From NCBI RefSeq assembly GCF_019049105.1, contig NZ_JAHQZR010000015.1:88400-152399 (forward strand): a stretch of 64,000 nt of DNA. Direction: 5' to 3'. Positions within the stretch are counted from its first letter, which is position 1; each line of letters opens with the position of its first letter. The notes under the pieces are model-generated. The model was not told the origin of the DNA. It did not search any database and saw only the letters and a list, made by a program, of their open reading frames with translations. The DNA comes from Leucobacter chinensis. Its GTDB lineage: Bacteria > Actinomycetota > Actinomycetes > Actinomycetales > Microbacteriaceae. Positions 24,989-34,081 of the stretch are shown piece after piece. A program made the position numbers and the translations under genes.

Positions 24989-27295
24989 ATGCTGACTACA
25001 CAGAGCGAAACGGGGGCGGGGGCGGTCAGAGCCGGAGCCCTCGTGACACGGGAGCGCGACCGCAAGCGCCACACAGGCCTGGTTGCGGTCGCGGCCATTG
25101 CGTCGCTCGCGTTCACGGGAGTGGCAGCGAGCCCAGTGTTCGCGGCCGAGGAGCCGGCCGAAACGGTCTCGATTAACGTCGTCACCATTAACGATTTTCA
25201 CGGCCGTATCGAGGCTGATGGTGCCTCGGCTGGCGCGGCTGTGCTCGCTGGTGCCGTGCAAGAGGTGCGCGATAGTAACCCCAACACGGTCTTCGCCGCT
25301 GCGGGCGACCTCATCGGCGCGACAACCTTTACCTCGTTTATTCAGCAGGACAACCCCACGATTGATGCGTTGAACGCCGCCGGGCTCGAGGTCAGCGCTG
25401 CTGGCAACCACGAGTTCGACCAGGGCTGGGCCGATCTGCGCGATCGCGTGGTCAACCGTGCCGACTGGGAGTACCTCTCGTCAAACGTGTTCCTCACCGA
25501 CACCGGTGAGACCGCCCTTGAATCACACTGGGTCAAGGAGTTTGACGGGGTTCGCGTGGGCTTTATCGGTGCAGTGACCGAAGATCTTGCCTCGATGCTG
25601 CCGCCCGCGGGAATGGATGGTATTGAGGTGCGCAGCATCGTTGACTCGGTTAACGCGGCCGCTGCCGAACTGACCGATGGCGATGACAGCAATGGCGAGG
25701 CCGACGTGATTGTGCTGCTTGTGCACGAGGGTGCCGAGACGACGGCACTGTCGAGCATCACCCCAGACTCACCCCTCGGCGAAATTGCCTACGGCGTGAA
25801 CGGTGATATCGACGCGATTGTCTCAGCGCACACCCACCTCGTGTACAACCACGAGATTGAAGGTCGCCTTGTCGTCTCGGCCGGGCAGTACGGTGAAAAT
25901 TTTGGGCTCATGTCGCTCGAGGTTGACCCAGAGAGCAAAGAACTCGTTTCGATCGACTATGAGAACAAGCCGCTCACCGATGGCGCGGGCGGGCCGTTGT
26001 ACGCCGCCGTGCCGAGTGTAGCCGAGCTCGTCGATGAGGCCACCGAGCAATCGGCAGAGCTGGGCAAGCAGCCGGTGGGTAAAGTGACTGGCGACTTCAA
26101 CCGTGCGCGCAAGGCCGACGGTACCTCAGAACACCGTGGTGGCGAATCAACGATCGGTAACTTTGTGGCCGATGTACAGGTGGCAACCACCGGCGCCGAG
26201 ATGGCGTTCATTAACCCGGGTGGCATTCGTACCGATATTCGCTTTGCGGGAAGCCCGATGGGTGAGGGCGACGGTGTCGTGACCTACCGCGAGGCGGCTG
26301 AGGTGCAGCCCTTCGCCAACACGATGAACACCCTTACCCTCACGGGCGAGCAGATCAAGAGCATTCTCGAAGAGCAGTGGCAGCCAGAGGGGGCGAGTCG
26401 CCCCTTCCTGAAGCTCGGCGTTTCGAAGGGCTTTACCTACACGTACGATCCCGAGGCCGCTCAGGGAGAGCACATCACCTCGGTCACCTTCAATGGCGCG
26501 CCACTCGACCCCACTGCCGAGTACATCGTCGCGGCCAACTCGTTTCTTGCTGCCGGTGGCGACAACTTCGTGACGTTTGCTGAGGGCACGAACGTGGCTG
26601 ACACCGGCGTCGTAGACATGACCTCGATGGTTGACTGGTTCAAGGAATTTGAGACCGCGACCCCTGATTACGCGCAACGTGCGGTCGGTGTGCAGGTGAG
26701 TGAGCCCTCGGGCGAACAGTTTGTTCCGGGTGAAACGGTGACGGTGCAACTCTCATCGCTCGCTTTCACGACAAACGAGCCCGCCCCTGGCGATGTTTCG
26801 GTTGAGCTCGATGGTCAGACCCTCGCGACGGTTCCAGTCTCTGTCGAATGGCCTGCAGATGAGAAAGATCCTGAGCATGCCTACGACGAACTCGGCAAGG
26901 CCACGGTCAGCTTTGAGCTGCCGAGCGATGCTTCGGGCACCGAGACGCTCACGTTCACGGTTGCTGAGACGGGCACGACCTTCGCGGTTGAGCTCGCTGT
27001 CACAGAGAGCACTGACGGTGGCACCGATGGTGGCACTGACGGCGGGACTGAGGGCGGTACCGACGGTGAAGCTGACGGCGGTGTCGATGGCGCTACTGAC
27101 GGTGGCCCCAGCGCGATCGATGATGGTGCTGGCAAACACACCGATTCGGGGCGTGACGCGCTGCCGAACACCGGTGGCGAGTTGCAACTCGGCTGGGTAG
27201 CTGCCGCTGCCGTGGTGCTCTCGCTGGGTCTTGCCCTCGTGCTCACTCGCAGGCGCTCGGCTGCGGGCTTTGCGCTTGGCGGTGACGACCACTAG
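24989..27295 (+). CDS. Cell-wall-anchored 5'-nucleotidase/2',3'-cyclic phosphodiesterase-type protein (UshA-like, LPXTG)
   Basis: A 768-residue surface enzyme. A signal peptide with a long basic N-region (about 1-52) ends at VFAAE. The metallophosphatase domain follows, with TINDFHGRIE, AAGDLIG, AAGNHEFD and SAHTHLVYN supplying the two-metal site. The 5'-nucleotidase C-terminal domain has NPGGIRTDI. After a short beta-rich segment comes a low-complexity Gly/Thr/Asp linker of TDGG units, then LPNTG (residues 725-729), a hydrophobic helix and a TRRR tail: a classic sortase signal. It should hydrolyse extracellular nucleotides to nucleosides and phosphate. The nucleoside importer and cdd elsewhere in this window could use the products (inference). 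Confidence 0.92.
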   Translation: MLTTQSETGAGAVRAGALVTRERDRKRHTGLVAVAAIASLAFTGVAASPVFAAEEPAETVSINVVTINDFHGRIEADGASAGAAVLAGAVQEVRDSNPNTVFAAAGDLIGATTFTSFIQQDNPTIDALNAAGLEVSAAGNHEFDQGWADLRDRVVNRADWEYLSSNVFLTDTGETALESHWVKEFDGVRVGFIGAVTEDLASMLPPAGMDGIEVRSIVDSVNAAAAELTDGDDSNGEADVIVLLVHEGAETTALSSITPDSPLGEIAYGVNGDIDAIVSAHTHLVYNHEIEGRLVVSAGQYGENFGLMSLEVDPESKELVSIDYENKPLTDGAGGPLYAAVPSVAELVDEATEQSAELGKQPVGKVTGDFNRARKADGTSEHRGGESTIGNFVADVQVATTGAEMAFINPGGIRTDIRFAGSPMGEGDGVVTYREAAEVQPFANTMNTLTLTGEQIKSILEEQWQPEGASRPFLKLGVSKGFTYTYDPEAAQGEHITSVTFNGAPLDPTAEYIVAANSFLAAGGDNFVTFAEGTNVADTGVVDMTSMVDWFKEFETATPDYAQRAVGVQVSEPSGEQFVPGETVTVQLSSLAFTTNEPAPGDVSVELDGQTLATVPVSVEWPADEKDPEHAYDELGKATVSFELPSDASGTETLTFTVAETGTTFAVELAVTESTDGGTDGGTDGGTEGGTDGEADGGVDGATDGGPSAIDDGAGKHTDSGRDALPNTGGELQLGWVAAAAVVLSLGLALVLTRRRSAAGFALGGDDH

Positions 27296-27316
27296 CCGTT
27301 CAAGACGCTATGACGC

Positions 27317-27346
27317 GTGGCCGGGTCCCGGGGAGGGCCCGGCCAC
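27317..27346 (+). terminator. Hairpin terminator after the 5'-nucleotidase gene
   Basis: Stem GTGGCCGGG (27317-27325) with CCCGGCCAC (27338-27346); no T-run, as is common in high-GC actinobacteria. It also lies at the 3' side of the convergent small gene. Confidence 0.7.
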
Positions 27347-27364
27347 ACTGCGTTGTGGCAATGG

Positions 27365-27601
27365 TTACTGATCGCCGATGTTCTTGTCGATGGTGTCGCG
27401 CACCTGCTGCACTTTGTCGGCGTGCTTGCCGCCCGTCACCTTGTTCGCGAGGTCAGCGGCTCCATCGAGAAACTTGTCGCTGATTTCTTCAGCCTTCTCG
27501 CTCTTCAAAGCGTCTTCGATCTTGTCGGCGTTGGCCTTGGCGAAATCGCTAACCTTGCCTGCTGCTTCACTCGCCTTTTTGCTCAGATCGTCAATGTCCA
27601 T
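27365..27601 (-). CDS. Rv0909/MT0933-like antitoxin-family small protein
   Basis: A 78-residue highly charged, helical protein with the pattern of the MT0933-like antitoxin family (PF14013), for example MDIDDLSKKASEAAGKVSDF and the later DGAADLANKVTGG. In Mycobacterium this family is paired with a START-like toxin, but no such partner lies beside this gene. The neighbours are a secreted nucleotidase and an alcohol dehydrogenase. A good ribosome binding site (AAAGGAG, minus strand) precedes the ATG. Family call is good; antitoxin function here is unsupported by context. Confidence 0.75.
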   Translation of the reverse strand: MDIDDLSKKASEAAGKVSDFAKANADKIEDALKSEKAEEISDKFLDGAADLANKVTGGKHADKVQQVRDTIDKNIGDQ

Positions 27602-27816
27602 GGTGGGCTCCTTTCGTGAGGCACAACTGGCCTACACCTGTATTATCAGCCACCACGGGACGAAGCGCCATCACTGATGTGATCTGCCGTGAATGGTGGA
27701 ATGTGGCGTGAATATTCAGGGGCCGCAGGTAGACTATCGACTGGACGCCACATGACGCCCGGCCAGGAATCACGGTGGCCGCAGGCCGCCGTGCAGTCAG
27801 CAGAAATGAGGACGCA

Positions 27817-28851
27817 ATGCGCGCTGTTACATACGTGAAAAACAATACGGTCGAGCTGCTCGAGAAGCCGGTTCCCGAGATTCAACCCGACGAGGTGCTG
27901 CTCAAGGTCGGAGGGGCGGGGCTGTGCCACTCCGACATCACTATCATCGCAATGGGCGACGATAACCCACTCATTGGCAGCACCCTAGGCCACGAGGTCG
28001 CCGGCACCGTTGAGAAGCTCGGCGAAGACGTGCAGGGCTGGAATGCTGGCGACGCCGCGATCGTTTCGCTCGTGCTCGGCTGTGGCCAGTGCCGCGAGTG
28101 CCTCGCTGGCCGGGACAACCAGTGTGAGGTCGTGAGCCCGCGCGGTGCCCTCGCTCCACTCTCACCCGGTATCGGCACTGCCGGCGGCATGGCCGACTAC
28201 ATCGCGGTGAAGGCACGCCACCTTGACCCGATTGGCGACCTTGACCCCGTGCTTGCTGCGCCGCTCGCCGATGCTGCGCTGACCCCGATGCACGCGATCA
28301 ACACGGTGCGTGACCGACTCACGGGCGACGCAACCGTGGTGGTGCTGGGGCTCGGTGGGCTTGGCCACATGGGCCTGCAGATTCTGCTCGCCACGACCGG
28401 TGCGCGTGTCATCGCTCTCGATACCGACCCGCAAAAGCTGCAGTTTGCCGAGAAGCACGGTGCCGTCGCGATCAAGAGCGACGCCGAGGCGCCCAAGAAG
28501 ATTCTTGAGCTGACGGGAGGCGTTGGGGCCGACGTTGTCATCGACTTCGTTGGCGTGCAGCCCACGATCGATACCGCCATTGCGGTGGTTCGTGGCGGTG
28601 GCGCGATTCGTTTCGTCGGTCTCGGCGGCGGCTCGTTCTCGTACATCGCGGGTGCGAACGACCTGCCCTGGGGCGTGAACATTGAGCGTGCCTATGGCGG
28701 CACCCGCTCTGACATGCGCCAGGTCGTGGCGCTTGCTCAGGCCGGAAAGATTGGCGTTGAGGTCACGCGCTTCCCACTCGACGATGCCGTAAAGGCGTTC
28801 GATGAGCTGCACGAGGGCAAGGTGCAGGGCCGCATCGTTCTCGTTCCATAA
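27817..28851 (+). CDS. Zinc-dependent NAD(P)-linked alcohol dehydrogenase (MDR family)
   Basis: A 344-residue medium-chain dehydrogenase. The N-terminal GroES-like domain has the catalytic zinc ligands in GAGLCHSD (Cys37) and GHE, and the structural zinc Cys cluster CGQCRECLAGRDNQC. The Rossmann domain carries GLGGLGHMGLQ, and the acidic residue in ALDTD after the second strand favours NAD+. ATG 27817 with GAGG upstream matches the family N-terminus. It is followed by a strong hairpin, so it is probably monocistronic. The alcohol or aldehyde substrate cannot be deduced. Confidence 0.92.
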   Translation: MRAVTYVKNNTVELLEKPVPEIQPDEVLLKVGGAGLCHSDITIIAMGDDNPLIGSTLGHEVAGTVEKLGEDVQGWNAGDAAIVSLVLGCGQCRECLAGRDNQCEVVSPRGALAPLSPGIGTAGGMADYIAVKARHLDPIGDLDPVLAAPLADAALTPMHAINTVRDRLTGDATVVVLGLGGLGHMGLQILLATTGARVIALDTDPQKLQFAEKHGAVAIKSDAEAPKKILELTGGVGADVVIDFVGVQPTIDTAIAVVRGGGAIRFVGLGGGSFSYIAGANDLPWGVNIERAYGGTRSDMRQVVALAQAGKIGVEVTRFPLDDAVKAFDELHEGKVQGRIVLVP

Positions 28852-28864
28852 CTACGTGCGCCAT

Positions 28865-28901
28865 GAGGGGTCGGGCTGCTTTTCGGGCGGCCCGGCCCCT
28901 C
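28865..28901 (+). terminator. Hairpin terminator after the alcohol dehydrogenase gene
   Basis: GAGGGGTCGGGC (28865-28876) pairs with GCCCGGCCCCTC (28890-28901) with one G-U wobble; a short CTGCTTTT tract follows. Confidence 0.75.
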
Positions 28902-28933
28902 TGCTTTTCGGGCGCCTCTGGCACAATCGAGGC

Positions 28934-29755
28934 ATGACACACGATGCTTTGCTTCAGGTCGCCGTGCTCGGCTACGGCGCGATCGGTTCTCGCGTTGCCA
29001 GAGCCATTGCTAGCGGATCGACGCCGGGCGCCCGCCTTGCGGGCGTGATCGTGCGTGATCACGTCACCCCGGGGCAGGGCAAGGCCGCTGCAGATGGTCT
29101 CGCCGAGCTGAGCCTCGCTGAGGCGCTTGAGCGTGCCGACCTCGTCGTGGAGTGCGCCGGTGGTCCGGCTGTGCGTGAGGTGGGCCCGGCTGTCGTCGGT
29201 GCGGGGAAGGATCTGCTCGTTGTCTCGGTTGGCGCTGTCGCCGACGAGGCGCTGCGGATGAAACTCGTCGAGGGCGGCCCTGGGCGCACCTTTTTCAGTA
29301 CCGGCGCGATTGGTGGGCTTGACCTGCTCGCGGCGGCTGCGGTCGGAGGTGGCCTTGACGAGGCGACGATCACCTCGCGTAAGCTGCCAGGCTCGGTTGT
29401 GCAGCCGTGGATGTCGGCCGATGAGGCTGATGCCCTGCGGGCGGCGACCGAACCCACGACGGTGTTCGAGGGCAGTGTCGCCGAGGCGATCGAGCGGTTT
29501 CCGAAATCGCTCAATGTCGCGGTTGCCCTCGCGCAGGCGACGGGCCTGTGGGGTGGGGTGCGGGTGCGTCTTGTCGGCGACCCCGCGGCTGAGTTGACGA
29601 AGCACGAGATTCACGCCTCTGGCAGTTCTGGTGAGTATGCCTTTTCGGTCTTGAATCACCCGCTGGCCGAGAACCCGGCTTCGAGTGCCGTGGTTTCGCA
29701 GGCGCTATTGAAGGGTGTTGCCGCGCTCGCGCGCCCTTCTGGGACGATGATATAG
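28934..29755 (+). CDS. nadX: L-aspartate dehydrogenase
   Basis: A 273-residue NAD(P)-dependent dehydrogenase converting L-aspartate to iminoaspartate (or oxaloacetate). The N-terminal Rossmann motif is VLGYGAIGSRVA, the family motif VVECAGGPAV lies near residue 75, and the C-terminal DUF108 domain contains FPKSLNVAVALAQATG with the catalytic His in TKHEIHASG. ATG 28934 has GAGG just upstream; a longer in-frame reading would run through the preceding terminator. No nadA or nadC is adjacent, so a catabolic or NAD-synthesis role cannot be decided here. Confidence 0.87.
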   Translation: MTHDALLQVAVLGYGAIGSRVARAIASGSTPGARLAGVIVRDHVTPGQGKAAADGLAELSLAEALERADLVVECAGGPAVREVGPAVVGAGKDLLVVSVGAVADEALRMKLVEGGPGRTFFSTGAIGGLDLLAAAAVGGGLDEATITSRKLPGSVVQPWMSADEADALRAATEPTTVFEGSVAEAIERFPKSLNVAVALAQATGLWGGVRVRLVGDPAAELTKHEIHASGSSGEYAFSVLNHPLAENPASSAVVSQALLKGVAALARPSGTMI

Positions 29756-29798
29756 CGAAGGCCGGCCGGCATTTATGAAACGCCCGACCGGCCCTCGC
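29755..29798. terminator. Bidirectional terminator between nadX and trpS
   Basis: A long imperfect stem, GCGAAGGCCGGCCGG (29755-29769) with CCGACCGGCCCTCGC (29784-29798), two mismatches, and an AT-rich loop ATTTATGAAA. It sits between convergent genes and starts at the last base of the nadX stop. Confidence 0.8.
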
Positions 29799-29809
29799 TT
29801 CAAGGCGCG

Positions 29810-30811
29810 TTAGCGGCGCAGAATGCCCATGGCGTCGTAGACGCGGTCGAGGGTCGCCTGGGCAACCTCGTTCGCACGGTCGGCGGCGCCGAGCAGCAGT
29901 CGGTCGAGTTCGGCCGGGTCTGAGAGCAGTTCTTCGGTGCGCTGTTTCACGGGGGTGAAGGTGTCGCCAACAACCTCTGCGACGGCTTTCTTGAGGTCGC
30001 CGTAGCCGCGGCCCTCGAACTCGGTCTCGAGCGATTCGATGGTGCGGTTGCCGAGCACCTGGTAAATGGTGAGCAGGTTCGAGACGCCGGGCTTTGCTTC
30101 GCGGTCGAAGCGAATCGTCATGTCGTCGTCGGTGACGGCGCGCATGACCTTCTTCTGGTTGGCCTTCGGCTCGTCGAGCACCTTGAGCAGGCCGCCCTCG
30201 GTGTCGGCCGACTTCGACATCTTCGCCGTCGGGTTTTGTAGGTCGAAGATCTTCGCGGTTTCCTTCTGAATCTGTGCGCGTGGCACGACGAAGGTGTCGC
30301 CAAAGCGTGAGTTGAAGCGTTGCGCGAGGTCGCGGGTGAGCTCGACGTGCTGGCGCTGGTCTTCGCCCACGGGCACGACCTCGGCGTCGTAGAGCAGAAT
30401 GTCGGCGGCCATGAGCATGGGGTAGGTGAAGAGCCCCACCGATGAGGTGTCGGCCCCATAGCGCTGCGACTTGTCTTTGAACTGGGTCATGCGGCTTGCC
30501 TCACCGAAACCGGTGAGGGTGTTGAGCACCCAGGCGAGTTCGGCGTGAGCCGACACGTGTGACTGCACGAAGAGCGTCGATTTTTGCGGATCGATTCCCG
30601 CGGCGATGTACTGCGCGGCAGTTGCGCGGGTGCGCTGGGCGAGTTCAGCGGGGTCTTGCGGAACCGTGATGGCGTGCAGGTTGACGACGCAGAAGAATGC
30701 ATCGAAGTCTTCTTGCATCTGGGTCCACTGGCTCAGCGCACCGATGTAGTTGCCGAGGTGTAGTGAGTCGCTTGAGGGCTGCATGCCCGAAAAAAGGATG
30801 GGTTTTGACAT
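29810..30811 (-). CDS. trpS: Tryptophanyl-tRNA synthetase
   Basis: A 333-residue class I aminoacyl-tRNA synthetase that charges tRNA-Trp. The HIGH-type signature is [10 protein letters not shown] near residue 17, preceded by the TrpRS-typical FSGMQPS. The KMSKS signature is AKMSKSAD near residue 195, and [13 protein letters not shown] lies between. Length matches the bacterial enzyme. It is convergent with nadX; xth lies 89 bp upstream on the same strand. Confidence 0.97.
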   Translation of the reverse strand: MSKPILFSGMQPSSDSLHLGNYIGALSQWTQMQEDFDAFFCVVNLHAITVPQDPAELAQRTRATAAQYIAAGIDPQKSTLFVQSHVSAHAELAWVLNTLTGFGEASRMTQFKDKSQRYGADTSSVGLFTYPMLMAADILLYDAEVVPVGEDQRQHVELTRDLAQRFNSRFGDTFVVPRAQIQKETAKIFDLQNPTAKMSKSADTEGGLLKVLDEPKANQKKVMRAVTDDDMTIRFDREAKPGVSNLLTIYQVLGNRTIESLETEFEGRGYGDLKKAVAEVVGDTFTPVKQRTEELLSDPAELDRLLLGAADRANEVAQATLDRVYDAMGILRR

Positions 30812-30900
30812 GGTTCCTGAATCGTTTCATCGCGCGGGGCTGGGCGGTTCGTTGCCCGGGAGCCGCGCGTACGGGGTGAAATGGTGCTTGGGGGCGTCGG

Positions 30901-31770
30901 CTAAATGGTGTAGTCGACAACCACGGGAGCGTGATCGGACCATCGCTCGTCGTAGCTCGCTGCGCGGTCAACGACGTAGTGCGCGACCTTTGCGCCGAGC
31001 TCGGGCGTCACGACGTGGTAGTCGATGCGCCAGCCGGTGTCGTTGTCGAAGGCCTGCCCGCGGTTTGACCACCAGGTGTACGGGCCCTCGACCTCGCCGG
31101 CAAAGGTACGGCCGACATCGACCCAGCCGTGGCCGAGGCCAACGGAGTCGTCGACGCCCGTGACCTCTGCGCCACGCTCGCCGAAGAAGCGGTCGAAGTA
31201 GGCGCGCTCGCGAGGGAGGAAGCCGCTCTTCTTGCGGTTGCCCCGCCAGTTCTTAATGTCGAGCTCGCGGTGCCCCACGTTGAGGTCGCCAACAACGGCG
31301 ACGAGCCCTGAGCTCGGCCCCTCAGCGCCAGCAAGCTCATCGAGACGTACGCCGAAGGCGTCGAGCATGGCCCACTTTGCCTCCTGCTTCGGGGTGTCGA
31401 CCTCGCCCGAGTGCATGTAGCAGCTTACGACCGTGACGGGGGTGCCGTCGACGTCGAAGTCGGCCTCGAGCCAGCGGCCCGATGACTGGATTGACTCCTG
31501 TGCGTCGGCTGCGCCAAGGCCCACCCGGTGAGCGATGGAAGGGTTGCGGCTCGCGATGGCGACGCCCGCGCGGCCCTTGATGTCGCAGGGCTCGTGAAGC
31601 CAGTGCCAACCTGCGTTGCCGAGAAACTCTTGAACGTGCTCGTCTTGTGCCCGAACTTCTTGCAGCGCGAGCACGTCGACGCCGCGTTCATCGAGCCATT
31701 CGCCCATACCCTTACGGTAGGCGGCACGAATGCCGTTGACATTCACAGAAGCAACACGAAAATTGGCCAT
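30901..31770 (-). CDS. xth: Exodeoxyribonuclease III (AP endonuclease family)
   Basis: A 289-residue member of the exonuclease-endonuclease-phosphatase fold acting in base-excision repair at abasic sites and 3' blocks. It begins FRVASVNVNGIRAA, has the metal-binding Glu in LALQEVRAQ, the VVGDLNVGHRELD motif, DWRID-like GWRIDYHVVTP and a final WSDHAPVVVDY with the catalytic His. It is 89 bp upstream of trpS on the same strand and divergent from the PrpF-family gene. Confidence 0.95.
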   Translation of the reverse strand: MANFRVASVNVNGIRAAYRKGMGEWLDERGVDVLALQEVRAQDEHVQEFLGNAGWHWLHEPCDIKGRAGVAIASRNPSIAHRVGLGAADAQESIQSSGRWLEADFDVDGTPVTVVSCYMHSGEVDTPKQEAKWAMLDAFGVRLDELAGAEGPSSGLVAVVGDLNVGHRELDIKNWRGNRKKSGFLPRERAYFDRFFGERGAEVTGVDDSVGLGHGWVDVGRTFAGEVEGPYTWWSNRGQAFDNDTGWRIDYHVVTPELGAKVAHYVVDRAASYDERWSDHAPVVVDYTI

Positions 31771-31879
31771 GCGACTATTGTACGCCGTGCCACCGACAAT
31801 GGGGCGCCGATGTGCGCGGGTACGCTAGAGGCAAGAGCGTGGCTCGGCCACGCACCGCAGCACGGGCGAGGGAGCAGCA

Positions 31880-33013
31880 GTGGCCTACAGTGATATTGAC
31901 GGCGGTGTTGCCGCGGTGTTCATGCGCGGGGGCACGAGCAAGGGACTCATCGTGCACGAGCGCGACCTCCCGCCCGCGGGCGACGAACGTGACGCTCTGC
32001 TCATGCGTCTCATGGGCACGCCCGATCCACTGCAAATTGACGGCATGGGCGGGGCTGCCTCAAGTACCTCCAAAGTGATGGTGGTGAGCGCCGCGGGGCA
32101 AGACGGAGTGATCGAGTACTCCTTCGGGCAGGTGGGCATTGCGCAGCCGGTGGTCGATTGGAGAGGCAATTGCGGCAACCTGAGCTTTGCCGTTGCGGCC
32201 TTCGCGGTTGATTCCGGGCTCAGTCCCGTTGATGATGGCGCGACCGAAACGACCGTGCGGCTGCGCAACACGAATACCGGCGTGCGCATTGATGCCGAGG
32301 TTGCGGTGCGCCGGGCAAGGGCCGCGCGAGACGGAGACACCGTGATTGCCGGGGTCCCAGGAACCGCGGCTCCCATCACCATGCGCTATCTCGAACCGGG
32401 CGGTGCCGTGACCGGTGCTCTGCTGCCGCTCGTCTCGGCGCAAACGATGTTCACGGTTGCGACCTCGAGCGGTGAGCTGCGCGTGCGGGGCACGCTCGTT
32501 GACGCCACGAACCCGTACCTCTTCGTAGCGCGAGATGCGGTGCCGGGCGCTCATCGCGCCCCCGCGGAGCTGAGGGGCGACGAGACGTTTCTTGCCGTCA
32601 TCGAGCGGTTGCGTGCGGCAGCGGCGGTCGCGCTCGGGGTCGCTTCATCGCTCGAGGCAGCCCGAATCGAGGCTCCCGTCACGCCGCGCATCGTGCTCGT
32701 TGGCCCGCCCAAAGAGAGTGCAGAGGCTGATCTCGAGACGCTCACGATATCGATGCAGCAGGTGCACCGTGGCATTCCCATGACCGCGGCCATGGCGCTC
32801 GCCGCCGCCAGGGGCATCGCCGGAAGCATCGTGCACGACCTCGTGGGCGACGCCCCAGCGAACGGTGCGACCGTCATCGCCCACCCGCTCGGCACCGTGC
32901 GCGTTGTTGCCGAGCACGCTGAGCGCGCCGATGGAACCGTTCACGTCGTTTCGGTCGGCGTTACCGGCACGACGCGCACGCTCATGGCAGGAATGGTGTA
33001 TCCCGCTCCATAG
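31880..33013 (+). CDS. PrpF-family isomerase (2-methylaconitate isomerase-like)
   Basis: A 377-residue protein of the PrpF family (DUF453, diaminopimelate epimerase-like fold), which shifts double bonds or cis-trans isomerises aconitate-like acids. The family start is VFMRGGTSKGLI, followed by DGMGGAASSTSKV and NCGNLSFAVAAFAV near the first active-site Cys. The second half includes MAAAMALAAA-like PMTAAMALAAARGIAGS. The start is GTG 31880 with GAGGGA 6 nt upstream. No prpB/C/D genes are nearby, so methylcitrate-cycle, oxalomesaconate or other substrates are all possible. Confidence 0.88.
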   Translation: MAYSDIDGGVAAVFMRGGTSKGLIVHERDLPPAGDERDALLMRLMGTPDPLQIDGMGGAASSTSKVMVVSAAGQDGVIEYSFGQVGIAQPVVDWRGNCGNLSFAVAAFAVDSGLSPVDDGATETTVRLRNTNTGVRIDAEVAVRRARAARDGDTVIAGVPGTAAPITMRYLEPGGAVTGALLPLVSAQTMFTVATSSGELRVRGTLVDATNPYLFVARDAVPGAHRAPAELRGDETFLAVIERLRAAAAVALGVASSLEAARIEAPVTPRIVLVGPPKESAEADLETLTISMQQVHRGIPMTAAMALAAARGIAGSIVHDLVGDAPANGATVIAHPLGTVRVVAEHAERADGTVHVVSVGVTGTTRTLMAGMVYPAP

Positions 33014-33055
33014 GTGGGGCTAGTGCCAAAACCGAGGCTGCCGTAGCGTTGAGCC

Positions 33056-34042
33056 ATGCATGATGAAACCGAGGGCTATTCTTTAGCCGACAGCTCTGAC
33101 GCGACGTCGCCCGCGGGCGGGGCTGAGCCTCGTGAGCCGCTTCTCAGACGCCTGTGGTGGTGGCTCACAACGGGGCAGACGAGGCGACGTAGTTATGCGT
33201 TCGGGTACGTGCGTAAGCCAGGAGTGTTTAAGCGCCTTCTTGGTGCGTGGCGAATCATCATGGGGCGCCGCAGCATGCAACCGGTGCCGATGCTCTACCT
33301 CGTGGTCATCGTGCTTGGCCTCATCGTGGGGTTCGCGCTGCAGTTCACCCTCGACTTTGCGTGGTATATCGCTCCGCTCGTGTTCTTCGTGCTGGTATGG
33401 GGCTTTTTCTTTTCGACGATCTGGTGGGGCAACCGTGCTGGCCGCGAGACGTTGCGTGAAGACCTCATGTGGCAGCTATCTCCCGAGCGGGGCATGCGTA
33501 TGCGCAGAGAGCGCATCTCGCGGCAACTCCGCGATTCAGCGCTTCGCTTCTTTCGCTTCGCCGGCGAGAGCTTCAGCTACTCGGTGATGTCGCTTCAAAG
33601 CTCGAGCGGCGTCTTGGACTCTGTCGCGCTGCGGTGCGTGAGCCCCGAGCAGCTCGAACGCGAGCGTATCAGTGGGCCTGACGAAGAGCTCGATGACGTC
33701 TGGATTGTGCAGGTGATGCCGCGAGAGTCGCTGGCCGCTGACGATGAAGATGCTGTTCCTCAGAGCGAGCTGGCCTATCTTGTCGAAGACTGCGTCGAGC
33801 AGAGCATCGATACCGAAGAATGGCAACCGATGACCTTTGACCTTGACGGTCACTCGGTCGATGGTTGGTCGGTCAGCAACGAACGCTGTATTGGTGCATA
33901 CTGCGCCTTTGGCGAGCAGTGGATCATCGCGCTCTACAGCCCAGCCCCAGCGACCGAGCGCGCTCCCGGCCCGCTGCAAGAGCGTATCGAGCTCTGTGAG
34001 ATCACAGACCGCGAGATGTTGGTCGCCGAACTTGCGCGGTGA
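33056..34042 (+). CDS. Uncharacterised membrane protein
   Basis: A 328-residue protein I do not recognise. After a hydrophilic N-terminal 70 residues rich in Trp/Arg around WWWLTTGQTRRRS, there are two close membrane helices (about 77-98 and 103-121). A large acidic cytoplasmic domain (about 130-328) follows, without obvious motifs. It begins 42 bp after the PrpF-like gene and converges on the next gene, 39 bp away. Its position beside another unassigned membrane protein suggests a possible functional pair, but they lie on opposite strands. Confidence 0.65.
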   Translation: MHDETEGYSLADSSDATSPAGGAEPREPLLRRLWWWLTTGQTRRRSYAFGYVRKPGVFKRLLGAWRIIMGRRSMQPVPMLYLVVIVLGLIVGFALQFTLDFAWYIAPLVFFVLVWGFFFSTIWWGNRAGRETLREDLMWQLSPERGMRMRRERISRQLRDSALRFFRFAGESFSYSVMSLQSSSGVLDSVALRCVSPEQLERERISGPDEELDDVWIVQVMPRESLAADDEDAVPQSELAYLVEDCVEQSIDTEEWQPMTFDLDGHSVDGWSVSNERCIGAYCAFGEQWIIALYSPAPATERAPGPLQERIELCEITDREMLVAELAR

Positions 34043-34081
34043 CGCACATGGCAGAGCAAGCACGTCACCGCATTGTGCAGA

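Noticed and set aside
28802..28933. N-terminal extension of the aspartate dehydrogenase
   Set aside because: It would translate through the terminator after the alcohol dehydrogenase gene; the Rossmann motif begins right after ATG 28934.
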